A stretch of DNA of 64,000 bases from Telmatactis stephensoni (GCA_029948255.1 JALIZF010001876.1:682001-746000); one strand, 5' to 3'; shown: positions 22,981 through 36,900, counted from the stretch's first letter. The notes: a model not told the origin generated them from the sequence alone. Numbers and translations: made by a program.

Positions 22981-24462
22981 GAGTATTTTCTTTCTTGTTT
23001 AATTTTTTGGAACGAATTCCAACAACAGGCAAATTACCCAACTGCAAAAAGAAGAGAAAATAAAGAAAATACCGCTGGCTTTATTGGTATGATTGCGGGC
23101 ACAGTTGCTGGTGTGCTAGTGATGATGGCCATAATTATTGCTATTGCAATAGTTGTACAGAAACGGTAAGTTAATTTATGACTTAGAGTAATTGGTGTAT
23201 GCAGCGGCGCATGCCTGGGATTAAGAAGATATAAGCTATATATTATGAAGACTCATCTGTACACGTATAGCAATATCAAGAGATTGTGGTTTTGTTTGTT
23301 TGTGGTTTTTTACCTTTTTTCTCCGTTTGCTTTCCATCGAGTGTTTTAGTACAGAGAAAAAAGGTAAAAACACAGTTTCTTGGGATATATGCTGAACAAA
23401 TTAAACTGAACATCAAGCTTGGCACTACCTTCTCTCCTTGTACAACTTGATTTAAAAAAGAATTCAAAATTGAAAGCAGTATAAGCAGTCTTAGTAGAGA
23501 CTAGGTCAACGGAAAAGATCATACGTTTTCTAAGAAACAAGTTACAAAATTGAACAAATTCAATTTCATTTAGGAATAAGAGGGGTGGCCGTAAGTCGAT
23601 CTTCGAAATTACAGGTATGACAAATAAACAGCTTCATTAGATAAAGCCATTCCTTTGTTCTTTTTACGGCTGATGATAATAGAATACCAACTTTGTACTT
23701 TTATGCAGCTTTTTATGTAAAACTATAAAACGCATGCGCAATGGTTCTTTTCTGTAATAGAACACCACAAGAAAAGCAAGCTTAGGAAAACATGTCGTCG
23801 AGTGTTTCTCTTGCTTTTCAAGTGCTCTACATCTTCCAGGGTGTTCATATCACAGTATAGAGACATAAGAGATCGTTTTATATTGCTTTTATCTGATCGA
23901 TATTTTTAAATGTTTTAGTGCGAGCCATTTTCTGTCCTATGACTGTCCTATACTGTAGCTGGCGCATGCGCATTACATGTCAAATATTTTACATTCATTC
24001 ATACTGACTCTTTACATTTCAATAGAACTTCAAAATTTATCAACTACATCCAGTCATCCCTTGTACGACAATGTTGAAGATATCACGCCAAACGACAAAC
24101 CACAGACTAAATCGACGAATCTTTGTACAATCAAATTGACTCAGCCGTTCAAGACGGCAAAAAAGGGAACTTTTCCGTACGGAGCTCCTATTTATGCTGT
24201 CCTTGAGGACCCATCTTTGGATTGTCCCCCTGTCTATAATGTACTAGAGGAACATTTTTCTAGTGGTGCTCTACATGAGGGACGTAATCATGTGCGAGAT
24301 AAGGCCAAAGAAGGCTGTGTTAATCTGGGCTTCAACGAATCCGCGTACGCATTAGTTGATGACGTAATCATGGAACGTGAAAACGTCTACCAAGAACTGA
24401 ATCCAACTGGTCAGCGGCCTGAAAGTGTATATCAGCCGCTTAACCGAAACGAAATGCACTAA

Positions 24463-26545
24463 TACAATTAATATTAATTATTATTAGTGTATTAATGCAT
24501 TAATAGTCAATCAGGAGCAAATGTAGTTACGTTGATTACTAGTGTGTGGCCATCTGAGTGAGAGGTCCGACTTTTGCCATTCTGTGTAGTTTGAATCATC
24601 TTTAAATTCTATAAGACGAGGCACAAATGGAGAGCTAGAGACACAGAGAGAGGGAGGTGTGGGAGCTGGTGTGTGCGTATTTGTTTCTGGGAGGGAGGCC
24701 GGGAGAACGGCTCACCGTAGGCTTCTTGGGACACCAGCTCCGTGCTTTGCTGAATAATCTACCGCTGCTAAATATTTAGTTAGGAATTATAGTTTGACCA
24801 TTTTATAAGACAATGTGCATGATTGAATCTAATGAATCGAGGACGATGTATAAAAATGTTGATTTTAAAAGATATTGAAAAAATTATGCCGAAAATGTTG
24901 ATATTTTTGTTGATATTTTAGAGTGAACAAAATATTCTGTTTCAAAAGCCGCAACTTTTTGTAGTCGCATACCTTTAGGGGAGGAGTGAGGAGGTTGGAC
25001 GCGTACGAAAGGGGGAGGGGAGGGAGAAACCCCTTATGCTTGAGGATTATTATTATTAGCCTTTTCAGCTGACTGAATTATAATAAATATAATCATATCT
25101 GTTTATAAATAAAGTCTATTATTAACCTTTCAGTGTATTGTATTGTAGTCTGAGTATATTTGCGACATAAAAAGCGTATTCAAAATCATTTCCGCAAAAT
25201 CATTATTTCCGCCCGCAATCAGTAAACCCTTACAGACTGAAAATCAATAAGTTTATTATGCAATTGTTAACATTCCTTCACAATATATGTTATTATACAG
25301 ACTGTCTGTGTCAATTGGTGCTATAGAAAGATATCCTGATTAATAAAATTGTTAAAATTCACGTAAAATAGAAGATCAAAAGTTTTTTGGTAAAACCACC
25401 TTGCGGAAGATTGATTTACACGTGGTTAACCATGCAATGATTAGACTGATAAACTATGTTTTCCTGTACTGAATCCATTTACTTATCAACATATATACAT
25501 CCACTCTACAGTTAATACCCTCCGAGACAGTGTCCGTACATAGATTTAACCAAATCTATGTTGAAATCTTGATATCGAATTCATGAGTTCATCCACAGTC
25601 AACCTCATTACTTCTGCAATCTCAATCACTCTGAATCTGCATGAGAAAGCGGAATTGGAAACTGAAACAGACATACGTCTATCGTAATATAACCGCTTAA
25701 TAAAGCTGCCAAGAAAGGTAAGAGTTGTACATGTTCCTTTACTGTCTTTACTGTACTCTTACTGTATTTCTTTTGGTCGAATACAAACTACCTGTTGTTT
25801 CGCGCAAAGGGTACGTACTATCTAAAGACAATCTCCTGAAAATTCGATTTATAAAAATACATTTTCAATGCATCAAAAATACTTTGAAATAGCTTTTCTG
25901 ATTGCGTTGGTGAGTAACTAGCGTGACTTTTACACCAGTTAAACAAAATTGATATTCAATGTGTAAAAGTTAAGTAGACACTAAAGAAAGCATAGGAATT
26001 GGGATCTACGAATGATTTATATATGAACCACATCAATTATTATAGATGAAAGGGAAGTGATTATAATGACTTAATTGTAGCCCTGTTTATAAAGCATAAT
26101 TCAATTCAAGCCTTTCCTTTTCAAAACTATTTGATTTAATTTTGTTTGCAGGAATGAGTTTTCAGTTTATAACAGCTTCGATTTTCAGATATTTTTGTGG
26201 GAAGCATGCAATGCCAATGATGTTTTTCACTTTCCATTCCTGTTTTTATTTATGCTTGACGCGGGATGAGCATATATCGATCGATAGTGATGACACTTGA
26301 GTTTTTATTAAGTATCAAACTTACGTCATGTGATTGTAGTTCCATGTTCCTGTTATATATTTGGCCTTTTCTAGCTATTAGATGGCCATTATAATTCTAA
26401 AACTAACGGCTTCCAAACGACAATCTTTGTGAACAGTTTTGTACGTTCAAAACTATTCAGCAACGTTTTGGATCCTTTCCATCTTTCAGCACTGCTGCAA
26501 GCTGAAGTATTACAGCCTAAAACTCACCAAACAGAGAGATTTACA
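24463..26545. other. Gene C 3' region and C-D spacer
   Basis: About 2.1 kb with no supportable gene. AATAAA at 25110-25115 (in CTGTTTATAAATAAAGTC) is a polyadenylation candidate for C or the tail of a retroelement. The rest is AT-rich unique-looking sequence. Confidence 0.55.
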
Positions 26546-29500
26546 ATGGTAAAGCTGTTGGGACTTCTTTCTGCGTTATTCAGTGTCGTCATTGTAAGAT
26601 GTTACTTGATAAACCGTCGAGTAAACCACACAGACTGGACTACAATGCCTGATAATTTTACTATCCCTGATTCACTGTGTATTGATGATGGTGCATCTCA
26701 ATGTATATCTATGGGTGGTCGATATATTGATAAGTGTACATGTGAATGTAATGTATCAAGTACATTTGGACTGTTTGATAATGAGTGGAAATGTTTAGAA
26801 AATACTAGAGTACGTAAAGATGCAGGTGAGAAATGATTAAGTCATTTTAAAGCAATATCTCATAAAAATGCTGATTAGAAATAATTTCATGGAGTATTAA
26901 TTAATAATCCAGGAAATAAAACATAAGCCTCAGACACTCAAGGAGTGGCCAGGGTATCGGACCTAGTTGAACAGGTCTTGAGATCGATATATTTCCTCAA
27001 TTCAACCATCCAGTTTTTCCCAAGAGAAGTTACTTAGCTTCTTGTTGGCTATAAATCTGGTCTTCTTGGATGAGGATAGGACATATATTCGATCTGTTTT
27101 CCTTAGTCTTTCCTATTATATATGGTGGACATCTATTTATTGTTCGCAAAGTGTTATCACTTGGTACAACAGTTTATGGGATCAGTACTTCTGAAGACCT
27201 GATCAATTGAAGTGAAATTGTTGAGTAAAATAATTATTTCTGAATCAGTACCGGTTGCAAAAGTATAGTTGGATATAGGCATTGGCGTCTATCATTTTGC
27301 AGCTCGCTGCAGGGAGGGGGTGGAGGTGGGGCGAATATGCGGATGCATGGAGCATAGCACAATCGGAACATGTATCAATGATGGTTTTTTTTTGCAGGTT
27401 GTCCATTTCAAATAAAGAGCGCTCAAGTAGACAGTGCAACACTCTACACCTTCCCATTACAGTCAACAGAAACCGTTGATTACTACATACCAAACCTTGA
27501 TCGTTCAAAGTGCCAGTTTTCCACATATGACGACAGTGAATACAGACAATGTGACAGGACATGGCAACAAATATATATTACATTTTTAATGAAAAACTTT
27601 TACACAGCTCGATACAATGGCAGGAACGTTATAGGGGTAAATATCGATTCTGTAAATAAGATTCAGTATACATTCTTGCTCCATGCATGCAATTCTAATC
27701 TTAGACAAATATAAAGCCAGCAATTTTAATTGGGCTTCGCTATTAACTAAGCTTCGCTCTGTAGCGGAGGACCTGCCCATGCTAAGCCATGGTGTTACGT
27801 GCTAAAAGTTTTGTATAAAAAAATGTGTGCATTTTTTTAAGCTCAATAGTAATCCAGATCCACTTCTACATGGACGTGTCATAAGACTAAAGATTGATTG
27901 TTATCCAAAGCCTAATAATCCCGACATCTGGACACATTACTGTGTTCTTATAAAGGTGGAAGGCTTACAAAACTGTAAGTACTGCTATGCACCACTACTG
28001 TCGTGTTGAGGTTCCATGATGTTAAATCTCTTAATAAGATGGAATACGTCTAGGGTTGTCAAGGGTACAAATTAAAAACATCTGTCCCCGTAAGAGCATT
28101 TATTGGTGAAATTACTGCCCCCCCCCCCCCCCACGGGATTATTCTTGGTTTGCATGTGACGTCATCGAAAAGCTAAAATCTAAACTATTCATCACACGAA
28201 AATGTTTCCTAGATATTTTATTTATATCATTAAGAAAAGTCGTCACACAAAAAACTGAGTACTTTCGATGAATGGTTTTCGATTTATTGCGAGTCAATTT
28301 CTGTCACGCAACACTGTCACGTATATCGTAAAGACGCAGAAATATAGGCAAATGTGATTCAAATCATACGACTTTAACTTTTTAAGTGATAAATAAGTTT
28401 GTTTTGGTGAATATCTGAATAAAAAACACGAATTATAGTGATATTAACGTGATTTTGGTCCTTCGTGTTACTGTCCGCCATGTTGGTGTACAAAGGTTGT
28501 GCACCAAGATGGCGGACCCATACATTTCACACCAAACAATGAATCGAAGATATTTGATCGCTCGTATCTCGTTATCAAAATATTCTTATGACTAAAAATT
28601 TCGTATAGATACAAACCTTCAACTGCTTTTTTAGATGCAAGACATTTTATTCAAAAATATTCTATATTAAGCCCGAAAAATTTTATGATGACGTCAGTGC
28701 AAACCAAGAATTGAAGGAAATTTATTCCCTTGAATATTACTGCAACAAATTTTAAACAACAGACCTGAGAGCATGCTGTCCAAAAGGGTAACAAAGTCCT
28801 TATTTCACATGAAGCCTCTGATAAACTAGTATTTTATTATATATAAGAAGAGACATCAGTATTTTTTCTGATGTAATTAAAGATACATTTTTTACTAATC
28901 ATAATTGAAGCCACATTGTTCTAAATAAAATAAGTTACCAAATACTAAACTATAGTGATTGGCCCGTTTTACGTAACATACGTGGGATTTGAAGCGGCTT
29001 ATAGAGAGTGTTAGGGAGTCAATTCTAAAGAACTTATTTTTTTGTTTTCGATTTCATTTTACTAATAGGCTCATCCATGATACCTACTAATACACCATCC
29101 ATATCCACTACAACCCCTTCTCCACCGCAAGCAACTAATCTGTCACCCAAGTTTACAACCTATTCGTTATCGGTGTCTACCACAGAGGTGCAACAAGTAG
29201 TGCCAACTAGTTCTCTGGTAATCAAAATCTTATATGATTTATTAAACCATTTTTAAGTTAAATTAATTCATTCGTGCATCCAATTATAGTCACCTATCCA
29301 TCGAACATTCATTTAATGAACGCACTTGCTGTACAAAAAAGGACTCTGACAGTGTTCCACTGCATTTTAATTCATGATTTATGCTCTTAACTATTTAAAT
29401 AGAGAACAATTGAGAATGCTACACTCACTAAAGAGACATCAGCACCAATGATCAGGAATACAAGAAAACGTACCACTACCGCAGACCAGAGAGTTTTGAT

Positions 29501-30969
29501 TGCTGGAGCAGTTGGTGGATCTATTGCATTGATCGTCTTAATAGCAGCAGTCGTAATGGTTATCGTTCTGCGAGCTAGGACAAAGAAAAGGTAACTATTT
29601 AAAGAAACCAAATACGGTACACTTACAGAGTTTCAAATGATGCTATGGAGAAGACAGAGTACGATAACTAGTGTGGTACACACTAAATAAGACTTCCACC
29701 CTAATTATAGAGCCATGGCTTTACATTGAAACCCTAAAGGAACTAAATTAATCAGGATTTCTATTTCATTTCCAGAAAGAATGTCGAAAGGAATGTTGGT
29801 AAGTCTCAGTAGTGTTTTGCTCACAAGTGTTTTGGATACCATATATATCACAAATGAAATACTTATTTGCCATTTACACAGAAAATCAAAGTTACCAAGA
29901 CAGTTTTAACGTTACAGAGCCCTCTGCGGTTTGCGATGAGTATGAGTACGCATATTCACATGCACCAACAAGAAGGCAGCCCAGTAAACAAGGTAATTTC
30001 TTAATGTCAATATACTTTCTACACGAAATGTGGGTCTTATACTACTTTAGAGTAGTAGAAGTATTTTACATTGTAAAATTCGCCCAATCAGCTAGGCTTT
30101 GGGTTACGAATGGCTATATAGAGAAAGTCCTTTTGTACAACTCCCAACACGAACGAACTCTGTTAACTAATTTGTCATCGTATACTATTGTTCATAATTA
30201 CTTCTGCACGGTTCCTTATTTAGGTATTACATTCCACTTTTGATAGTAGTTCAAATTATATCTTTGAAAAAATAATGGCTCAATTTAAAATAGAGATGAA
30301 TTCTATGAATTCTTAATATTCGTCGAGAGGAGTCATTTGCCTGACGCAAAACCGCGTTTTAAAATTAATTTGGATCAAAATACCAGTATTCATCAGTCGA
30401 GATATCTGTCTGAAAACACATCGTTTGGACGTGATTGCAGATGAATTTCGAATCATCATTTGATACTAGGTATTCCGTCCAAGTGGATAATTCGTTTTTC
30501 TAGTCATTGTACTAGAATTAGATCAATAGATTCATAGTCAAAAAGTATTGGATACAAAGTAATCAATGACGTGATGTTTTGCTTCTTTCATTTAGAATTT
30601 GAAAGTGCAGTGACCAATAGCGCTTATGGCACTATTGAAAACCTCAACCCTTCTCAAGCTGAAGGCAGTGCAATATATAATACACTAGAAGACCCAGAAT
30701 ATACTGACCCAAACAGCACCAAAAGAAACTCAACACAACAACAAAAAGAAGTCTTTTATCACACATTAGAAGACCCAAAGAACGATTCACACGTCCAAGA
30801 TACAAGACACGATGAGTCACAAGATAACGAATCGACGTCGATATATAAGGCACTAGATGGAAATGTCCCTCATGTATATGGTACCTTGGTGAGGTCAGGG
30901 GTGGATAGTGATAGTTGTGATTTCAATGATCATGAATACGACTCTGTCGGTAGCCCAATACGAAGGTGA
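26546..30969 (+). CDS. Receptor-like gene D, ITAM/ITIM-like tail (intact, 8 exons)
   Basis: Predicted 498-residue type I membrane protein. Exons: 26546-26825, 27398-27636, 27842-27974, 29069-29217, 29403-29590, 29776-29798, 29882-29992, 30596-30969; phases match the other members and one frame is kept. Signal peptide MVKLLGLLSALFSVVIV is followed by the Cys module (SLCIDDGASQC, DKCTCEC, WKC). Exon 2 is divergent (QCDRTW replaces CNGTW) and exon 3 keeps GRVIRLKIDC. The stalk is Ser/Thr/Pro-rich. The helix is VLIAGAVGGSIALIVLI, followed by RTKKR. Tail motifs: YGTI, YNTLEDP, YHTLEDP, YKAL-x7-YGTL and YDSV. The YKAL/YGTL pair has ITAM spacing; YGTI, YHTL and YKAL fit the ITIM consensus. The ATG at 26546 was preferred over the longer open frame upstream because it starts the signal peptide. 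Confidence 0.8.
28141..28711. mobile_element. Inverted-repeat element with TGACGTCA ends in gene D intron 3
   Basis: Ends read TTCTTGGTTTGCATGTGACG and its near complement (about 26 bp). Inside, around 28478-28517, is a second small inverted repeat with CCGCCATGTTGG / CCAAGATGGCGG. A C-run (28118-28132) precedes it. No clear target duplication found. Confidence 0.5.
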
Positions 30970-33900
30970 TGAAAGACATCTTTACCAGAAACACCATCTC
31001 CTTGGCCTCGAGGCTTTGCACGATGATTACGTCACGGCGCGCGGCCATTTTAGATTGCAAGAATAAAGAATCTCTTTACCGTGAGGATTTGGTTCTAATA
31101 ATGTAAAATATATTTGTATACGTGTATGACCGTTGAACGTCGCTCGAAACATTGTACCCTGATGATGGTATTTAGCCCGGTAGCTCGGCAATTTTAAAAA
31201 TAAAAATAACTCAAAGAAAATACCATCTTTACAGCCATTTAAAGACGCCTTATTGAAAAGAGCATTAGATAAGTAATTTTTACAGTAGGTTAATTGTTTT
31301 ATATTCTTTAACATAATTTATGTTACTTTTTAAATTCCAATTTTTATCGAATTATCTAATAGTAGGGTGTAGCTACTTAAGTATATTTTATATTGAATAC
31401 CAATTATTTATATATACTGTATATATTTTTATTATATTTTGATTTTTGTTTTTAAGTTGAGGGCCACAAGCTTATCAGTTTGTAACTGTTTCGTGTTACT
31501 CTCTATAAATAAAGTCTTATTATTATTATTATAAACCTCGGTAATTTTAAAAATAAAAATAACTCAAAGTTGTGGAAACACTTTAATTATGGTAAAATTA
31601 TTTGTTGATCCAGCCATGCAACATGACCGCTGACAAGTGATCTTTCAAAGCTTCTATACGGTATATAATAACTTTTATACAAACGCAAACAAGCGCACTA
31701 AATAATTTTGACTGCGTAAATAAATGTTCAATAAGGAATGAATGGAAATCTGTACTCTAATAAATGCAAAGCATGCGGTAGGACACCGGGGATTCCAGTG
31801 ATTATTTATTAGGTATTTAAAAAAACTCCGGCTGTAAACGCTATTATTTGAAATCCCAGACATCTTTGCGCCACATCTCGCCATTCTCCAACTCAGTCCC
31901 ATTCTTTTAGACCAAACTCATCCTCAATTGCCTACTTTAGAAACGCATTGGGGATTGGGACGACTTTGGAAGTGCAAAGACGCTTGGGATTGTTACTAGG
32001 TACAGTCATCTTTACAAATCTACAGTGTGCAAGCGTGTGCAAGCTAGCTAGAATGTTATCAAAAGGTAAAGGTAAAAAGGTAAAGGTAATTTATTTTACT
32101 TCGAGTCCGCGGGGGGTGGTTGCCCTTTGTCTCCCGAGCCAAAGGCTCCGATGTATCAAGCGTTCGAAGGTGCGCCCTCTACCCCATCTATCCATCAGTG
32201 CTCCGTTTTAAGGGTATTCAAAGCTAATTAAAGCTACACGGTTTCAAACTCATCCCAAACTCTCCCTATTGCAATCTTGCCCAAAACGTGATTCTTAAAG
32301 TAAACAAATCGTACAAAAAACTACAAGACAAATATTGTACAAAATAGCTTTATTTCTTTACCTCTTAACGTTAAATTTCAAGCAGTCTTCCAAAGAGCCT
32401 CAAAGGCGTTCGATCTAGACTAGTACAAAATAGTTTGTATTTACAACCAAGTAAGAAATGCACTACAATCAAAAAACTCTCTGCAACACGCTGATTATGT
32501 GTTCAGAAATAAATACAAAGCTACAAAAATACTTCCCAGTAAATAAAAACTGTCTGCTTTACAACGAGATAAAAAGCGCGGGAAAATGAATCAAATATAA
32601 TGAAACCTTGCACAGACACCGCAGATGGGAAGAACAATGGGCTTCATCTAGGGTCCTGTACATGTAGGGCAGCTGATACACAGGCTTTCATTTAGTTCCT
32701 ATTCTCGACAATAAATGAGTTCAAATAAAGTGGAAGTCAATTATCCTGGGTTTCATTATATTTATCACAGAAAGCATATGGAAAGCAGTTATCGTTTAGG
32801 GGAAAATTAAACCCAACTACAATGCGATAATTTTTTTCCTGCGACGATGATTCGACATTACACTAGTTTATTTGGGGCATAAATACTAAATGCAAATATT
32901 TCCATAATTAGACGATAATGCTTTGCAAGTACAAATTAATTATGGGCTGTTATTAAATTAAAGTATTACGATAAAGACGAATATTTTTTGTACTTACAAA
33001 GTTTTAAATCTTTTACAGCGCAAAGCAATGAACTATATTTGCACACTCTTCTCGACTTAAAACAACTTGCTAAATACTACCCCAAATAATCAAAAATAAT
33101 CAAAAATTGATATTTAATATCGAAAATAAATTGTCCTTAAATCGACCCTTTGTTCCCAAATTCTAGGTTTTAATTTTTAGATTTTTCTGTAGTCCAAAAG
33201 TCTAAAGGTAAGCATTGAAATAAGAAAATACAATGAACCTTTGAGAGGTCCAAAGAGCGAACAGTGTGGAACTCCGTGCTAAAATCACGTGACTATCAAG
33301 CTGAAACTGAACTATCAACTATTCAAGAAAAACTTTCAATATGAAAAGCATTATTTTAAGGAAATTAAGAAATTCGGTTGCTTAAGCCCAGTAGTCACGT
33401 GGTACTATATAATATTATCTATAAATCACCTGATATATTAATTTTACAGTAACCACCTGCTTATCACAAATTCTAAAACCTACATCGACGAGACTTTCCA
33501 CGCACTTGCTTCAGTGCTTGTGAGCAATGGTCTCAAATCGAAGTTTCAGTTGACAAAATACAGTAAATGTACGAGCACTGAAACTAACCTCGATATCAAG
33601 TAATCGTTCACCAGTACGAGGCTAAAAGTTCACTTGGCTAGTACATTTAGCTATTGTGACTTGAGACAACTTTGAAAATAATCACTGGCGTTAGTCAAAT
33701 GTGGAATTAAGTTAGCATCTTGATAACAGCCGTCACCTGGGATACCTGTGGTAGCAAAGAAAGTAGATTTGCACCGAGCAATATTTTTTGATATCTACAG
33801 GTTCGAAATGTTTGAAAGCCGAGATTTTCTTGCGTATTCTAAACATTAAAGGATTCTGGAGTTGCTGCTATTGGAACCAGCCAAAGCTACACAAACACAG

Positions 33901-36900
33901 TTTCCCCAAATGTTTAGAATTTGATAAGCATGCTTCGTAAAGGTTTCGATCGTCCAGTTTATCACAGGATGCCCAACAATGAAAAGTTGCTATCAGATTT
34001 TTTCCATTCACGATTACATGACAGTGGCCAAGTTGGACGGTAAGAACGATCAAATCAAACATTTTACATTAGAAAGAAACGAAATCCTCAGAGGAAAGAG
34101 ATTTCATTTCGTTCCTGCCATCCAACATGGTCATTCATGCAAATCCTTCATATTATACTACTTATTGCTGATGGTGTATCACGTGATAAGGGGTATTGAA
34201 ACCAAATTGATTATATAAATGTCTGGGTATGATCACTTGTCATTATTAATAATACATTATTATTAATAAATGATCCTATAAATTATTTGCAAAACGTAAT
34301 AATAAAATTGGATTTGAAGTATTGACAATTTGTTAATTTATAAGCCAACAGCTCTTAAATTACTATTTGTTATAAAAGTTATATTGCTTAAAAATCTAAT
34401 GTTGAATATGTTGCTTTGAATGGCCTTTTAAGCCTAGTTTACACTAGCAACATAAGCATAAACGCAAGTGACATACACCAACTCAGTAACGCTTTCATCT
34501 CATACATGGGAAAAAATAACATTGCTCAAGCCTGTTTTAAACAATCTGTTTTAAACTATGAAAAATAAACACTGGCTACCAACGTCTGCAATGATTGACC
34601 TAGAGAAGACAGAATTGTCACAAATCATTGCAGCCAAATCAATGACAAGATCATATGAAAGGCAGCAAACTGAGGTGACATGCCTGAGCACGCGAAATTA
34701 CATTCATTATAGTTTTTCAAGGTTTTTTGGCTTGTATTCCATGTCTTTTTGTGTGATTGTTTGTTGTCTGTTGTTCTAGCACGCAGTATATTAGGTTCCA
34801 GAGAGATTTTTGGCCTGCATGAAAAACTGATTTGGCTTCGCACTCGCTAAATCAGTATTTCAGGAAAAAATCGTTCTGGAACCCACCGTATGCGCGCGGA
34901 CGTTTGACCGTGGTGTTCAAAAGCAGGCTTTTATGAGGAGTTTATTACTGAGTTTGCGGCCTTCATTGTGTTAATGCTTGTATTGCAAATGTAAATCACG
35001 GCAAAGTTGTTCCAAAGCGGGTTAGCGTTAAGGGTTAACTCCGAAGAATTTCTTTAGATTTAACCCTGGGTTAACGCTAATCCATTTTCAAACAACAGGG
35101 CCCTGGGTTATTTTGCGATATTTATGACTGTAAAATATTACTTTGATACAATCTATACATGTATAATTTGCTAAATCTACAATTTATATCTAAAATCTAT
35201 GATTCTACAAAACTACAAAGTACTACTAACAATTGTACATGTTATCTATGGTCGTGGTTTGTGTCAAGTTGTAATGCAGAGACCTTCTTTGGGGATTAGA
35301 ATAAATTGAAACCTCTCGCAACTACGTAGAAATGACATTATATTTCTGCTTATTTCACTCCCTGATACACCCGCAGGGAGTGGGGCTAAGTTGCAGCTTC
35401 ACAAGGTGTGATAATTATCAGTGACTCATCGGTATACTGCGCACACTTGCGTAACATTTGTTTTATGGCTATGAAAGTGGACAAGTGCTTCATGAGAAAT
35501 TGTTACAAGGAGTGCAAATGTTTGTGATATACAAGCGATACAGACGCGGACACACGACGCAACTTTTCATGCTACGTTGCGCGCAATAGTTGCAGGAAAA
35601 GCTGCATCACGTGACATCTACAAAACCATCTTCGCGAGCTTTTAATATATTTCCTTCAAACTTCACTGTTTTACTAAATTTAACATGCTCTTTCCAACTT
35701 TGGAAATTACTTTGTTTTACAAATTTATCGATACCTGATTAAAAGCTCATATTACTAAAAGCATTCCGTCGCATATGTGGGTCTTAAAACAGGTAAAATG
35801 TCGAGCAACAAAAAACGGAAATAAAAAGGGGTTAATGCCAGGTTCAGCGGGGTTAGAAAATAGCACGAAAGCATCAATTACGTAAGAATTATGTCATTTG
35901 TTATCAAAACTAAAGCCGCGTGTACGCAAGCAAGTTTTTCTTGGGAAGTTTCTTTGACAAGTGTTCTTCTCGTGTAGACGTATCAACGCGTCGTCCTTGT
36001 CACGTTGTCCTTGTCACGTTGTCCTTGTCACGATGCCCTTGTCACATTGTCCTTGTCACGTTGCCCTTGTCACGTTGTCCTTGTCGCGTTGTCCTTGTCA
36101 CGATGCCCTTGTCACATTGTCCTTGTCACGTTGCCCTTGTCACGTCGCTCTTGTCACGTTGTCCTTGTCACGTTGTCCTTGTCACGTTGTCCTTGTCACG
36201 TTGCCCTTGTCACGTCGCTCTTGTCACGTTGTCCTTGTCACGTTGTCCTTGTCACGTTGTCCTTGTCAAAAAATATCTACTTGCGTAGACGACAAATAAG
36301 TTTTATTTGTTCCCGAAATATACCCTGCAAGGTGGAATACCTGTCAAGGTTTCCTTGTTGTCAGTCTCGCATGGTAGTGAGACCACTTAACATGGACAAA
36401 ATGACAATATCTTGTCGTCTACACTAGTAAGCATTCCTTGTCCAGTATAGCTTGCTCGTGTAGATACGGTTTTAATGTTAGTTAATTAAGTATGAAGACA
36501 TCGTTACGATAGCCATCTACATAATTGCGAGGGACAACTAGTAATTTGAAGATAGAACTGTTATTTTACGTTTGATTCTTATTGCAGAGTCCGACCAACA
36601 CAACCGGTTGTCTCTGTCATACAGACCTTCCCTATTCTATATACTCTCTGAATTAACCGAGAAGCTAAAATTGTTTACTTGCTGCAATCCATATAAACAC
36701 ATTTGTGAACGAAATTAACAAGTTTGCGCTCCAAATGAAAAGTTGCAAACATTAGAATATATTACTATATGACAGTAAAATAAATAAATAATGGATGATA
36801 ATAATGATGTACTAATGTATCGAGTATTCTTATTTGTAATAAAATAAAATATAGAGAGAGCAAATGTTTGCTTTCCCAAAATCAATTATTTACCCAAAGT

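Larger units (their letters stand above)
18586..24462 (+). pseudogene. Receptor-like gene C, ITAM-like tail, two frame disruptions
   Basis: Family member with exons 18586-18889, 20925-21158, 22189-22306, 22430-22786, 23029-23165, 23574-23614, 24026-24462. Exon 1 gives a signal peptide from MHSKYLVFLLVWSTTLA and a Cys module (SLCIDDGASQC, DKCTCEC, WKC). Exon 2 has CNGTW; exon 3 has GRVIRLGITC. The TM exon gives a long helix and KR. The last exon is a clean 145-codon tail with YDNV, YAVL-x10-YNVL, YALV and YQEL-x10-YQPL, i.e. two ITAM-spaced pairs; YALV and the last YQPL also fit ITIM consensus. Exons 2 and 4 are each exactly one base too long for the conserved phases, and reading through gives TAG at 21044-21046. 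All other exons are intact, so this is either a very young pseudogene or two assembly indels. Confidence 0.7.

Noticed and set aside
29812..30243. 143-codon frame over gene D exon 7
   Set aside because: Only 29882-29992 is bounded by good splice sites in the family phase; the extension is intron.
36001..36268. CRISPR-like regular repeat
   Set aside because: Unit is 15 bp with no unique spacers, in a eukaryotic genome.
35920..36427. Three overlapping Ser/Leu/Cys/Pro-rich frames
   Set aside because: A stop-free 15-bp minisatellite opens all three frames; no start context or homology.
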